DNA from: Deinandra increscens subsp. villosa
Lineage: Eukaryota > Streptophyta > Magnoliopsida > Asterales > Asteraceae
Length of the DNA stretch: 64,000 nt
Direction of reading: 5' to 3'
NCBI GenBank assembly: GCA_039602395.1
Contig: JBCNJP010000014.1
Span: 1,178,001-1,242,000, forward strand
The position numbers and the translations under genes are program-made. Shown here piece by piece: positions 22,711-33,889 of the stretch. Each line of letters starts with the position of its first letter. The first letter of the stretch is position 1. The notes beneath the pieces were generated by a model. It did not search any database and was not told the origin of the DNA. It was given only the letters and a program-made list of their open reading frames with translations.

Positions 22711-23901
22711 TCAACCTCCTACCCCTAAACCACTTAAACAAAATAAAAACTTGTTTAAAGGTACACATTTTGTAAGCACATCAGCCTCATTCTCTTTGGT
22801 GTCAACATATTTCACCAAAACCTTCCTAGAAGCAACAACCTCTCTTATGAAATACAACTTGACATCAATGTGCTTACTCCTACTATGATAAACTTGATTT
22901 TTTGATAACTGAATAGCACTCCTATTATCACACCTTACCATAGCAGTTCTTACATCCATCCCTAACTCTTTAGTGAACCCAGTCAACCACATAGCTTCTT
23001 TAACAGCTTCTGTAAGTTCTATGAACTCAGCCTTAGTTGTGGATAAGGCCACAACATGCTGCAAAGTTGACTTCCAGCTAACCAACCCTCCATATACTTT
23101 AAAAACATACCCTGTTATAGATCTCCCTTTATCCCTATCCTTTGCAAAATCAGCATCAACAAAGCCTTGTACAACTGATTTATGATCACACATTCTACCA
23201 TAAATCACTCCTAGAGACCTTGTACCATTAAGATATCTCAAGACCCACTTAACAGCTTCCCAATGGACCTTACCAGGACAACTTAAAAATCTACTAACCA
23301 TTCTCACTGCATAACTAATGTCTGGTCTTGTGCAGACCATCAAAAACATTAAACTCCCAACTACACTAGCATAAGGTACCTTTGCCATATAGTTAAGCTC
23401 TTGTGCAGTCTTTGGGCTATCCTGTTTGGAGGGTTTGAAATGTGGTCCCATAGGTGTAGAAACTGTCTTTGATTTCTCCATTCCATAAGCTTCAAGCACC
23501 TTCTTCAAATAAGCTTCCTGAGACAACTTTATTATACCTTTGCTCCTATCTCTTTTGACTTCCATCCCAATGATCTTCCTGGCTTCTCCTAGCTCCTTCA
23601 TTTCAAACTCCTGCATCAGCAGCTTCTTAGTAGCTATAATCTCTGACCTGTCCCTGCAAGCTACAAGCATATCATCAACATAAAGCAACAAATAAACAAA
23701 AGAGTTAGGCTTATACTCCCTGTAGTAGACACATGGATCATAAGAGCTTCTGCTGAATCTTTTCTTGATCATATACTCATCAAACCTTTTGTACCACATC
23801 CTTGGAGATTTTTTCAAACCATATAGGGACCTTTTCAATAAGCAAACTTTTCCTTCCTGGTTTTTCCCAAAATACCCCTGTGGCTGATTCATATATATCA
23901 C
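22711..23901 (-). pseudogene. Copia-2 reverse transcriptase (C-terminal half) and RNase H
   Basis: Read 23901 to 22711. RT motifs: LLKRSLYGLKKSPRMWYKRF, then YLLLYVDDML with the catalytic YVDD. Connection: TRPDISYAVRMVSRFLSCPG. RNase H: FVDADFAKDRDKGRSITGYV, then ALSTTKAEFIEL, AMVRCDNRSAIQLSKN and SKHIDVKLYFIRE. Copia enzymes usually read TEAEY where this has TKAEF, so a catalytic glutamate of the RNase H may be lost. The gene ends with a stop at 22711. It continues the RT whose N-terminal half lies in the neighbouring frame (23906-25264). The break between them, near 23940, also removed a few codons before LDVKTAFLHGN. Confidence 0.87.
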
Positions 23902-23905
23902 CTCA

Positions 23906-25264
23906 TCAAGGTTGCCATGAAGGAAGGCAGTTTTGACATCCAGCTACCATTGTCATCAATATCCTAATTGATGTATGCTTGACCACAGGAGAGAAGATTT
24001 CATTATAATCTACTCCTTCTTTTTTTGTGAAACCTTTAGCAAGCAACCTAGCCTTGAATCTAGGTGGTTCTTCCTTAGTCACACCTTCCTTAAGCTTGAA
24101 TAGCCATTTACACTTAACCAGTTTTTGATTCTTGGGAGGATCAACTAGCACCCAGGTCTTATTTTTAATCAAAGAATGCATTTCTTCATCCATAGCAGCC
24201 TTCCATTCCTTATGTTGTGGTGACAATAATGCCTCCTCAAATGTCACTGGCTCAACTACACTTTCCATTGCTGCTACATTAAAAACAAATGCAGCTAGAT
24301 CATAGTCACTTCTAAATCTGATGGGAATAACCTTTTCCCTTCTGTCCCTGTCCCTAGCAATGCTATAAGTAGATTCCATGTTATTCCCTGATTCACTTGC
24401 ACCATTTGTTTCCTGTGATGAAGTTTGATCTTGGGCATCACTATCAATATCATCTCCCTGACTGTAATCACCCATATTCAGATCACTCTCATTACCTATA
24501 CCATCACTGATTGATTTCTCCACCTCAATTTGTACATTACCAGGTTCAGATACCCCTTTTGAAGAAACTTTCCCTGATTTTACCAAATCTTTATAAAAGA
24601 CCTCTTCATTGAATATAACATCCCTACTAATTATAGCTTTATGACTGGACAAATTCCACAATCTATATCCTTTAACACCATCAGGATATCCCAACATTAC
24701 ACATTTTTTAGCCCTGGGATTCAACTTGCCAGTGTTAGAATGAGCATATGCCAAGCTCCCAAATACCCTCAGATTGCTTAAATCAGGTTTATTCCCACTC
24801 CACATTTCAATAGGAGTCTTCATTTGAATAGCAGAAGATGGAGTTCTATTGATAGTATAAGCAACATTTTGAAGTGCCTCTCCCCAAAACCTTTTTGGCA
24901 TTCCTGCATTGATCAACATACACCTCACCTTTTCCAATAAAGTCCTATTCATCCTCTCAGCAAGTCCATTTTGTTGAGGGGTGTATGCAACAGTCTTATG
25001 TCTGCCTATTCCCTTTATTCTGCACCAATCATCAAACTCCCTATTGCAAAATTCTAATCCATTATCTGATCTCAATTTTCTGACCTTACTAACCACCTGT
25101 TTTTCAACCAAACACACCCAATCCTTGAACTTCTGAAATGTTTCATCTTTAGACTTTAACAAGAAGACCCAAACCCTTCTTGAATAATCATCTATAATAG
25201 ACAGAAAGTAAACAGCTCCACCTAGAGACTGATGTTTAGTAGGCCCCCATAAATCAGCATGCAC
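23906..25264 (-). pseudogene. Copia-2 integrase core and N-terminal RT
   Basis: Read 25264 to 23906. Integrase core: HADLWGPTKHQSLGGAVYF, IIDDYSRRVWVFLL, LRSDNGLEFCN, AYTPQQNGLAERMNRTLLEK, with the expected D, D and E. Then FGSLAYAH and KKCVMLGYPDGVKGYRLW, an acidic linker of about 110 residues, and the RT start (EEALLSPQHKEWKAAMDEEM, CKWLFKLKEG, KGFTKKEGVDYNEIFSPV). The frame shifts near 23940, and the next frame resumes LDVKTAFLHGN. A stop near 25298 separates it from the upstream frame, which ends in the zinc-binding CILGKSHRV part. Confidence 0.87.
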
Positions 25265-25297
25265 ATATTCTAAAATCTTGCTGGAATGATGTGTTCC

Positions 25298-26732
25298 TCA
25301 ACTAAACTTCACTCTATGTGACTTTCCTAAGATACAGTTTTCACAAAAACCTGGGTCATAGTCCTTCAGCCCTGTGATGATACCTTGAGTGCCAAGCTCA
25401 CTAAGACCTTGTTTGCTTGTATGTGCTAACCTCATATGCCACAATTTGGCTTTTGAAACCTGCTTAGAACTAGCATCCTGTACCACATTAGCACTAGCAT
25501 CACCATCCAAGAAATATATATTATTTCCCATCCTAGTGCCAGTGAGAATGACTAAATTGCCCCTGGACACTCTAGCCTTTCCATTCTTTAAACTAACATG
25601 GTACCCCTCACATTCTAAGGTCCCTAAAGAAATTAGACTTCTTCTCAATTCTGGAATATATCTAACATTCTTTAGAATGATCTCATTACCTCCATCCATC
25701 TTAAGGCTAACACTGCCTATACCAGCAATTTTACAAGGTCTATCATCACCTAACTGAACCACCCCTGTATCTATCATTCTTAAATCTTGAAACACTTCCT
25801 TCAAAGGTGTCATGTGAAATGAACATCCTGAGTCTAATATCCAAAAATCAGACTTAGTCCTAGACGTAACAGCTAAGACCTCTGCACTTTCATAACCCTC
25901 ACTTTCTACATCTGTATTATAATTCACATTCTTAGGATTAGAACCATAAGTATTCTTACTTACCTCATTCCTATTATAGCCCTTTATTTCTGGACAGTCT
26001 CTTTTAAGATGCTTTTCTGAATTACATACAAAGCATTTCCTCTTGACCCTTGACTTAGACCTACCACTCTTCTTCTTATTAGACCCTGAATGATACTCCC
26101 TAGTTTCAGTTCTTCCCCTTACAAACAGTCCTTCACCCTGCTCTCTAACCTCAATTTTCTTTTTTAATTCCTTAGAGTTAAGGGATGCTAAAACCTCCTC
26201 CATATCTAGGGTCTCTCTTCCATACATTAGAGTATCAACAAAATGCTCTAATGTTGAAGGTAAAGAGGTCAGAAACAAAATGGCCTGATCTTCATCATCC
26301 ATTTTCACATCTATATTTTCTAAGTCAATGATCAACTTATTAAACTCATCTGTATGCTGTTTCTAGTGTCTTACCAGCAGTCATTTGAAAAGTATATAGT
26401 TTCTTTTTCAAATACAACCTATTAGCTAAGGATTTAGTCATGTACAAACCCTCAAGTTTTAGCCAAATACCTGCTGCTGATTCCTCTTTAGCGACTTCCC
26501 TTAGAACTTTATCACCAAGACTAAGAATCAGTGCACTCTTCGCCTTTGACAGCATCTCATTCCATTTGTCATCGGCCATTCCTTCAGGTCTTTCAGATAG
26601 GGCTTCATCAATTCCCTGATACACTAGAAATGCCCGCATCTTAACCCTCCATAGGCCAAAATCATTCTTACCATCAAACTTTTCGATCTCATACTTAGCC
26701 GATACCATCTTGAGTTCAAGAACCGGAATCAC
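25298..26732 (-). pseudogene. Copia-2 gag, protease and pre-integrase
   Basis: Gag starts at about 26732 (YEIEKFDGKNDFGLWRVKM, then LSLGDKVLREVAKEESA; UBN2-type gag). A frameshift at about 26340 links it to the second frame (26335-25298), which continues ITSLPSTLEHF-like gag. The zinc knuckle reads CFVCNSEKHLKRDCPE and has K in place of the usual G before H. The protease motif is WILDSGCSFHMTP. The pre-integrase part has LWHMRLAHTSKQGLSELG and CENCILGKSHRV. The frame ends in a stop at 25298. Confidence 0.86.
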
Positions 26733-26767
26733 ACTTCTGATCTTCGATTAATTCATACCAAGAGCAC

Positions 26768-26785
26768 CGTGGCTCTGATACCAAT
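26768..26785 (-). promoter_or_regulatory. Copia-2 primer binding site
   Basis: On the minus strand, AATTGGTATCAGAGCCAC directly follows the LTR end at 26786. It is a perfect match to the usual initiator tRNA-Met site. Confidence 0.92.
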
Positions 26786-27191
26786 TGTAGAATTGAAATC
26801 AATAACGCGGAACATTCAATTCACACTCAAATTAACTCGAATCAGAAAACTAGACAATCGAATCCATTGATGAGAAATTGGAACGAATCAATACATGAAA
26901 TCAGAAACTACGAATGCGAAGATAATCGCTTATTACAAAGAAAGAAATACTCAAACGGAATTGGAAAGAAAACAATGAATGAGAATATCCCTAAATCTAA
27001 CAACTCAACTGGTTTATATGAGCTAAACCTCCTCCAACGGTAATTAACAGAAGTTATACTAATCTTGACTCCGAGCATCCTTTTAGTTTTAGAAATGACA
27101 GCGAAGCCCCTCGAGTTTATAAGAAATAAGAAATTTCAGTTTATACCCTCGAAGTTCCTTAACTTGTCACTAACCACTAAAATACCCAACA
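26786..27191 (-). repeat. Copia-2 5' LTR
   Basis: 406 bp. On the minus strand it starts TGTTGGGTATTTTAG and ends CAATTCTACA, then the PBS. The 5-bp flank beyond it is TTTAT (27192-27196). The intact related sequence at 46430 supports this as the real element border. Confidence 0.88.
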
Positions 27192-28410
27192 TTTATAAAA
27201 CACGATAATGAACAATCACTATACACCACGTACACGGGCAATTGCACCCTTTACGATATAATATAGCAAATGTAAGATACTGAGTTCGACCGAGGACACA
27301 ATGTACGGAAATGAGTGCCCTTGATACTTTATCTTTGTAACGACTAACCAAATCTTACTTTAAGTTTTAAGATAAAACTAAATTAAGCAAAGAAACTAAA
27401 ATAAAGATAAAATGGGTTTTAAGCTTAGACAATTAGAGGAAATATCACTTGGGAGGACTTACTAGTTGCGGGGTTGGTGGCCTGTTTATTTATAATCTTT
27501 CCTTAAGATTGTTGCTAACAGACGTATAGATCGCCTCTCAGTATTAAATCCATTCTCATGTTCTGCCCGTTAGTCATCCATTTGGTATGAATCCCAGAAG
27601 TATCGATATGTGATGTTAGTAACAAATTATAGTCTGCGTGAATGCCATTTAGCTATAGAGTCTTATGGTCAAAGTACAGTTACACTCGAATACGTTGTCA
27701 TGAACTAGCAAGGGAACAACTCATGCATCGGATTAATTTATTACAAAAAGATATTTATAAGGGACTAAGGTCCGTTTTCTCCATGCACCGCTTTCGTTCA
27801 TGCATCGGCGGTCGTGACCAGAGCCAAGTTCACCAACGCATTCACCACCAAAGCTACGAGGTGACAAAATATTACGAGCCCTTCATCCCAACCATTACCT
27901 TCAGACCGCACATGCGTGAAAAGCGAGTTTGCTTACATAGAAATAAAACACTCGAATGTATTGCTTGGCATGGGGTGTGAGTCACCATAAGGATCATGCA
28001 TCGTCCCCTAGTCTGGTGTCACGAGTCCAACTGATGAGATTTCGACTCCTCAAATAGTCCGTAATACACAAGATACATTTGTTTAAAAGAGTGACAATAC
28101 ACTTTAAATATAAGGAATTTTCATTAAGTCATTCGTACGTACATTAAGGTGAGCTTATAAACTCATTTTACCAACTCGCCAAATGTTCGTTTACCCCCAA
28201 GTGAGTGTAAGAGTTTAGTCGATAATGGCCATAAAGATTAGCTTAACAGAATATGAGTAGTTCATAGACAAACTTTAAACAAAATCTATTTAAGTTAATA
28301 TTCTTACAAACTTTGACGTCGAATGCTTAGAAATGCCAAGTGGCTCAACGAAAATCTAATCTAATGAGAAAGGAAAGATTTGAGCAAGTTGCAAATGGAA
28401 CTTGAGCCAA

Positions 28411-28419
28411 TTTTATAGG
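28411..28419 (-). promoter_or_regulatory. TATA box of LTR segment A
   Basis: CCTATAAAA on the minus strand, about 15 bp from the edge of the palindromic CACGGGTCGTGC array. The layout matches that at 42077-42369. Confidence 0.55.
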
Positions 28420-28433
28420 CAGAATTAGAATCG

Positions 28434-28665
28434 AGCACGGGCCGTGCGGGCCGTGCTTGACAGTCGATCGTTAGGGAATATTTTTGTAGTGAACACGGGT
28501 CGTGCGAGGTCAGGGGCACAGGTCGTGCCTGCCAGAGTCGGGAGCACGGGTCGTGCTTGATTAGTGACACTGGCCGTGTTTGTCAATGAGAGAAGTCAAT
28601 CTTCTAGAAACTTTACTAATGTGTAACACAAGTCGTGTTCCAGTTGGGGCACGGACCGTGCTTGA
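28434..28665. repeat. GCACGGGTCGTGC palindromic array
   Basis: About nine imperfect copies of a near-palindromic GCACGGGYCGTGC word, spaced at about 20-40 bp, in a region much richer in CpG than its surroundings. On the minus strand it sits directly upstream of a TATA box. Confidence 0.82.
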
Positions 28666-28930
28666 GGCCATGTTTCACTATAAACTTCACTTTTCTTCGT
28701 TTTTTCCTCAATTTTTAGCTTCTTTTGTGTTTTTTGCCTGGATTAATGTGAATAACTAAAAAGGAAGCAATATGACATTGTTTTGATAATACTTAGTCAG
28801 AAATAACCTCAAATGAGGGGAATATTTGGTATAAAATATGTATAATTTGATGCATATCAATAGTCGTGTTAAAAAATTACCTCTAAGCTTAATTTAAAGA
28901 GGTCTAGCCTCTTTCTGCATAGTCGATGCA

Positions 28931-31376
28931 ATCTTCATGTTGTTTTTTGTAATATTTGTAAGTATATGAGTTATGTTGGATATGTATATTTTGATAACAA
29001 AGCTTACTGTTAAGTCATTTCTGGTGAGCTGTAGTAAAACGACAATAGTAGTCTTGATTCCATCGACATAATCTGTAGTTAGAGATTGTTTGTGCCTTCC
29101 TAGTTTTGATTCTTTTTTTTCTTTGAATATGTTTCATGTGTAGTACCTATCTATATATTATTGTGTGTTCATCAATTATGATGTTTGATGCATAAGGTCC
29201 GGTGTTTACCTTAGCAATAGAGCCTCAACCTCTGTAGTGTTCGGGGGTTTATGTAGAGAAAAGTCTTTGGTGTGGAACCGAGCTGCAAATGACAGTTTAT
29301 AGCAAAAATTTAACAGTTAGTAGTAGAAAATTATCAGGGCGAGTGGCAGAATTTCATATATACCGTGTTGCTGAAGATGACAGTTAATAGCGGAAACTTT
29401 AAGAGATGAAATTTACAAATGATAAGAAATCACTTTGAACAAAAAGCTTAACAAAGAATAAAAGGGGCAATGTCATACTTATATTCTTAAAAGTTTAATA
29501 TATAATATCATATTCACTATTACAAAACACTTAAAATATCTTAATTTGTCCTTTTATATTAAACTTTAAAGGACATGTAAATGTTTTGAAAGAAGTATGT
29601 TTAAAATGTTATTTGACACTACGACATGTCTAATAATGTTTTTAAAATGCCTGAAACTTTGATACTATCATGAGTATGTTTCTATCATTAGATGGTGTAG
29701 TGGGATGGCCGCGGTAAGCCCTATATGTAAACTTCATCCACTTTTCAGAAAGATATTCGGGGGGATTTGGGGCTAAGGCATGCGTTGGATTATGTGAAAA
29801 CAAACACCTTGCGAGGTGTCGGTAAATGGTTTTGGTTCTAAAATCTAAGGAAAGTCTCAAAAGGGTTTTTGTGGAAATCAAACCAAACTGCTATTAAAAT
29901 GTTTTTTCTTTGGGCTGGCAGAACGGAAAACCTTAACGGCTTGCGGATGGGGCCAGTTAGCAGGCTGCCGTCGGTGCTAATGTGGTTAGGACCTAAGTAG
30001 TCGCGACACTACGGAGTCCTTTTAAGTGTCACGGCACACCCGTATCACGTTATATATTAAGGGGTGGGGTTCACCTGTTATATTTGTTGTGTTTATGTTG
30101 GTGTGATATAGCTAAAGTCTTGGTATTTATGTTTTATGTGACACATGATTTAGTTGTTGCTTGATTGCACGTACTGATGTTTTGAAAATGTGGTTTTTGG
30201 CGTTGCCGGACATGGGTTTGAACATAAAAACGTAGTACTCACTAGCGAAAGCTGACCTTGGCAATGCATATTCAGGGTTGTTGCAGGGTGAGGCAAGGGT
30301 AAGCTAGCACTAAGTTGATGGCATAGAGACGGCTACTACCTGTTGAAGTAATACTGGCATAGACCAGGGTGTTTGTATAGACCTTAGTGATAAAATTTTG
30401 TGCTTGGCAGTTATTATTACGTAAGTTTTAGTTTTTGCTCCAATGTATCTCTATTTAACCATGTCCTTTTGAGTAAATCCGATGAGTGGCATCCCCCGGG
30501 GCTAGGTCAGGGAACTGGGCATCACACACGGGTACCAAAAACATTTGCAATGCTAAAGCGCAACGGAGATACTAAATCGAATCTAGAAGTCAAACGCTCT
30601 ATATCGAATCTATGACATGAATGTTTTGTTACATAGCTTTATCCATTACACTACCAACTCCTATACTAAATGTGTTGTGTTTAAAAAAACCAAAAGGTGC
30701 CACGTAACATCTAACAAAGAACGCCGTGTGGAGCAATGGCACACGAGTACCATTCATATTAACTTATAATCGTAAATTTAGTAATAGATGTAATAAAAAT
30801 TTTCGACATATTTACATTATACTTATTATAAAACAAAATTATGTTAAAATTAAAGATAAAAATATTTGATTTGAGTAAAATAATTACCTATAAAAGAATT
30901 TTGTATTTAGGAATGATAATATTTGATAAAAGTTGACGATATTGGTTTTTATTAAGTTAATTATAAAAAATATGAGTTACGCATAAGAGTTATTTAGTTT
31001 TTCTCTCTAATTACATTTTTCTTTTTCATTTTTTTCCCGTATTATATTGGCGTGTTGCTTCCAAACTAAGGATTATGCGAGGTTATAATGAATGTCATAA
31101 ATCTTTATTATGCATTTATGAAAAATATAAAATCAAGTTAATTTATTTTTTTAACGCGTGATTCCTTTAAAATTAATTAATTCTTCACGGACATGGATGA
31201 TGGATCAACACCATTTTGTTATCCATCAATTCATATTGTTACTTTTGGTGATACCGTGTAAAAGCATAGAGGAAAGTTATAGGGCAATATTTGGTTAATA
31301 TTCACAAATTACAAAACAAAAACATTAAGGAAATGTTAATTACGACTCTGCCATTGAGCTAATAAGGAAACAAAAT
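28931..31376. other. Non-coding interval
   Basis: About 2.4 kb with no recognised gene. The part 29640-30620 is less AT-rich, and words such as GTAGTACTCACTAGCGAAAGC (30232-30252) suggest another old LTR or leader, but I could not assign it. The part 30640-31380 is plain AT-rich DNA that includes the upstream region of the glycine-rich gene. A TATA-like AGTATATATC lies at about 31397. Confidence 0.5.
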
Positions 31377-31463
31377 CTCCATCTTGATTCCTTTCAGTAT
31401 ATATCATCAAAAACCCCCCACATAATTCTTCACATTGTGATCCAAATTCCAAATATCTCAAAG

Positions 31464-31751
31464 ATGAAGAAGTTGACGATAATAATCTTTATGTTCTTAT
31501 TTCTACTGCTTTGTGATCATCTTCAGTCTAAACCAATCGGAGCAGTTGTTAAGCGTGGAGGAGGAGGTGGTGGCGGTGGCCGTGGTGGTGGTGGTGGTGG
31601 TGGTGGTGGAGGTGCTCGTTTTATTCCGATATATGTGGGCCATGGCCACAGCAGTCATGGTGGTCGGCGAAACGACGGCGGCGTTCACACGGCATCTCAT
31701 GGTGGTACTGTTTTGGGTTTAATATTATTCCTCGTTCTGTGCTTCGCCTAG
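31464..31751 (+). CDS. Small secreted or GPI-anchored glycine-rich protein
   Basis: A 95-residue single-exon gene with its ATG at 31464; an upstream in-frame non-ATG region was rejected because the signal peptide starts here. Residues 1-22 form a clear signal peptide (MKKLTIIIFMFLFLLLCDH). Residues 32-50 are nearly all glycine with one Arg inside. A His/Gly-rich part follows (IYVGHGHSSHGGRRN). The C-terminus is a hydrophobic tail (GTVLGLILFLVLCFA) with no charged end, as in GPI-anchor signals or a second membrane segment. A TATA-like box lies about 65 bp upstream. Glycine-rich proteins of this kind often act at the cell wall or plasma membrane; the exact role is unknown. The 11T run and foldback element begin about 90 bp after the stop. 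Confidence 0.72.
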   Translation: MKKLTIIIFMFLFLLLCDHLQSKPIGAVVKRGGGGGGGGRGGGGGGGGGGARFIPIYVGHGHSSHGGRRNDGGVHTASHGGTVLGLILFLVLCFA

Positions 31752-31847
31752 GATCCACATGCGTGCAAATTAAATGGCGGTGTTGGTTGGTTGGTTGCTT
31801 TCTCTCTCTCGGCGGCGGTTTTTTTTTTTTGTTTTGTTTTTTTTTTT

Positions 31848-33245
31848 GAGTAAATTACAATTTACGTCCTTTAAGAAGTATGTAAATTTCAATTTTCATC
31901 CTTAAACTAAAGAAATAGCAGAAAACGTCCTTTATATTTATGGTTTGTTTCAAATCACGTCCTTTCGTCTAACAGACGTTAATTTTTTCCGTTAGACCAG
32001 GTCATGTGCAAGGCACATGAGGGCAACATGGTCATTTTATTATTTTAATATAGAACAAATTGCATTTTACGTCCTTTAAGAATTACCCAGATTTCAATTT
32101 CCATCCTTAACTTAAAGAAATAACAAAAAAAGTCCTTTAAGTTTATAGTTTGTTACAGCTTACATCATTTCTTTTAAGAAGCGTTAATTTTTTCTGTTAA
32201 GCTATATCAGGCGCATTGCACACGAGGACATAATTGTCTTTTTATATTGTACGGGCCATTTTGTAAATAAATAGAAGTATAAAACTTATATGAATATAAT
32301 TCTTTTTATAAAATAAATGAAAAATCTGATCAGACCAAACTTCAATATCTCCAGTCTCCATCACATTTTAATTCCTCCATGGCATCGCTGCTTCTCTACC
32401 AAACCCTCTGTCGCCGCCCCGGCTCCACCTCTGACCATCGTTGCACCACACATCTACCTCCATCGTTATACATCATGTCACCATCCATCCTACACCCGAC
32501 CAATAAAAACCTATTCGTTCATGAAGATCAAACTCCCTCATCAACAAGTTAGAAATACAAATCCCACAAAGCATTTACGATGCAGGAATTACGATGGATG
32601 GTGATAGGAGGTATTACGATGGAGTTGGATGTGTGGTGTGGCGATGATCGGAAGTGGAGGTGGGCCGGTGACAGAGGGTTTGGTGGAGAAGCAGCGGTGC
32701 CATGAAGGAATTAGAATGTGGTGGACATTGGAGATATTGAAGTTTGGTCTGATCAGATTTTTTATTTATATTTTTATTTATTTTATAAATAAAATTATAT
32801 TCATATAAGTTTTATATTTTTATTTATTTACAAAATGGCCCGTACAATATAAAAAGACAATTATGTCCTCGTGTGAATGCACCTGATATAGCTTAACAGA
32901 AAAAATTAACGTTTCTTAAAAGAAATGATGTCAGCTGTAACAAACTATAAACTTAAAGGACGTTTTTTGTTATTTCTTTAAGTTAAGGATGGAAATTGAA
33001 ATTTGGGTAATTCTTAAAGGACGTAAAATGTAATTTGTTCTATATTAAAATAATAAAATGACCATGTTGCCCTCATGTGCCTTGCACATGACCTGGTCTA
33101 ACGGAAAAAATTAACGTCTGTTAGACGAAAGGACGTGATTTGAAACAAACCATAAATATAAAGGACGTTTTCTGCTATTTCTTTAGTTTAAGGATGAAAA
33201 TTGAAATTTACATACTTCTTAAAGGACGTAAATTGTAATTTACTC
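31848..33245. mobile_element. 1.4-kb foldback (hairpin) element, MULE-like
   Basis: The left arm starts GAGTAAATTACAATTTACG (31848) and the right arm ends with its reverse complement at 33245. Pairing continues almost without a break through about 630 bp per arm, including the GC-richer part (CTCTGTCGCCGCC...; 32385-32480 with 32590-32720), and leaves a loop of roughly 100 bp. Each arm itself contains two diverged copies of a ~190-bp unit (ACGTCCTTTAAGAA...). Flanks are 11 T on each side, which can hide a target duplication of 9-11 bp, as for MULEs. No transposase. A transcript would fold into a long double-stranded RNA. Confidence 0.88.
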
Positions 33246-33642
33246 TTTTTTTTTTTAACTTGCTTTGTGGAGTCGTGGTTTACTCAGAATGGTGGTTATT
33301 GTGTAACGACTAACTAGTTCTAACTTCTAATTTTCAAGCTTTTGTGATATGCTCAATATTTGAGAATACTACGCATAGGTTTGTGATTGAAAAATAGGTT
33401 TATGATAGAAATCACGCCGGTTGGGAAACAGCTTCCAGTCTAATCGATGTTTTTTTATTGGGTCATACAGACCCATACGACCCAGACCCATGAGCCGTAG
33501 GGGGCCATATCATCGTATGTAATCGCCAACTGAAATAAAAAAAAATCAATTGTGATAAATGATATGATTTAATTTCATGTTCAATTTAGTTATCTCTATT
33601 TAGTACTTAAGGTTTGCTTATTATTCGATTTATAAAACCGTA

Positions 33643-33882
33643 AGAGATGTCGTGTCTCGATGATATATTGGGTTATTCGTCCGCTGCTAACGGAGGTGAT
33701 AACCCCGTCGGTGATTACATAGCTAATTACGGGGTGATTATAATCACGGGGCTAATTACGCAGATGACTACGGCGGCGGTTACGTCGGTGATAATGGCGG
33801 CAATGGACCTCCTTACAATAACGATGACGAACGTGTCGACAACGCCCACGGTGATGGCAATGAGTTGTACGATAGCATATAG
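33643..33882 (+). pseudogene. Gly/Asp/Asn-rich coding-like fragment (frameshifted)
   Basis: From ATG 33647 the frame reads MSCLDDILGYSSAANGGDN. After a shift near 33733 another frame reads DYNHGANYADDYGGGYVGDN to a stop at about 33882. The codon-third GC and the D/N/G/Y-rich composition suggest a degraded glycine-rich protein. I do not recognise a family, and the case for coding is weak. Confidence 0.3.
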
Positions 33883-33889
33883 GTAGAAC

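Larger units (their letters stand above)
22504..27191 (-). mobile_element. Ty1/copia retrotransposon (copia-2), lacking its 3' LTR
   Basis: On the minus strand: 5' LTR (27191-26786), PBS, gag, protease, integrase, RT, RNase H (to 22711) and about 200 bp of 3' non-coding sequence, ending at about 22503. No second copy of the LTR and no clear polypurine tract is present there, so the 3' end is deleted. The coding part has only a few lesions, which suggests a younger element than most others here. Its 5' flank (27192 on) is a gypsy-like LTR. Confidence 0.88.
27192..28930 (-). repeat. Gypsy-like LTR segment, copy A
   Basis: On the minus strand the order is: a CACGGGTCGTGC palindromic array (28665-28434), a TATA box (CCTATAAAA, 28419-28411), then a long R/U5-like region down to 27192. 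The part 27192-28028 matches 45590-46430 in inverted orientation (for example GACTCACACCCCATGC, AACTTGGCTCTGGTCACGAC, AGTAAGTCCTCCCAAGTGAT). A shorter block at 28870-28920 (AGAAAGAGGCT on the minus strand) resembles 46503-46560. No gag or pol is attached. I infer an LTR from the promoter layout and repetition. The left edge is cut by copia-2. Confidence 0.6.

Noticed and set aside
27642..27980. Open frame in gypsy-like segment A, with a matching one at 45836-45639
   Set aside because: Repeated copies keep part of the frame but with indels and no known domain; better explained as LTR sequence.
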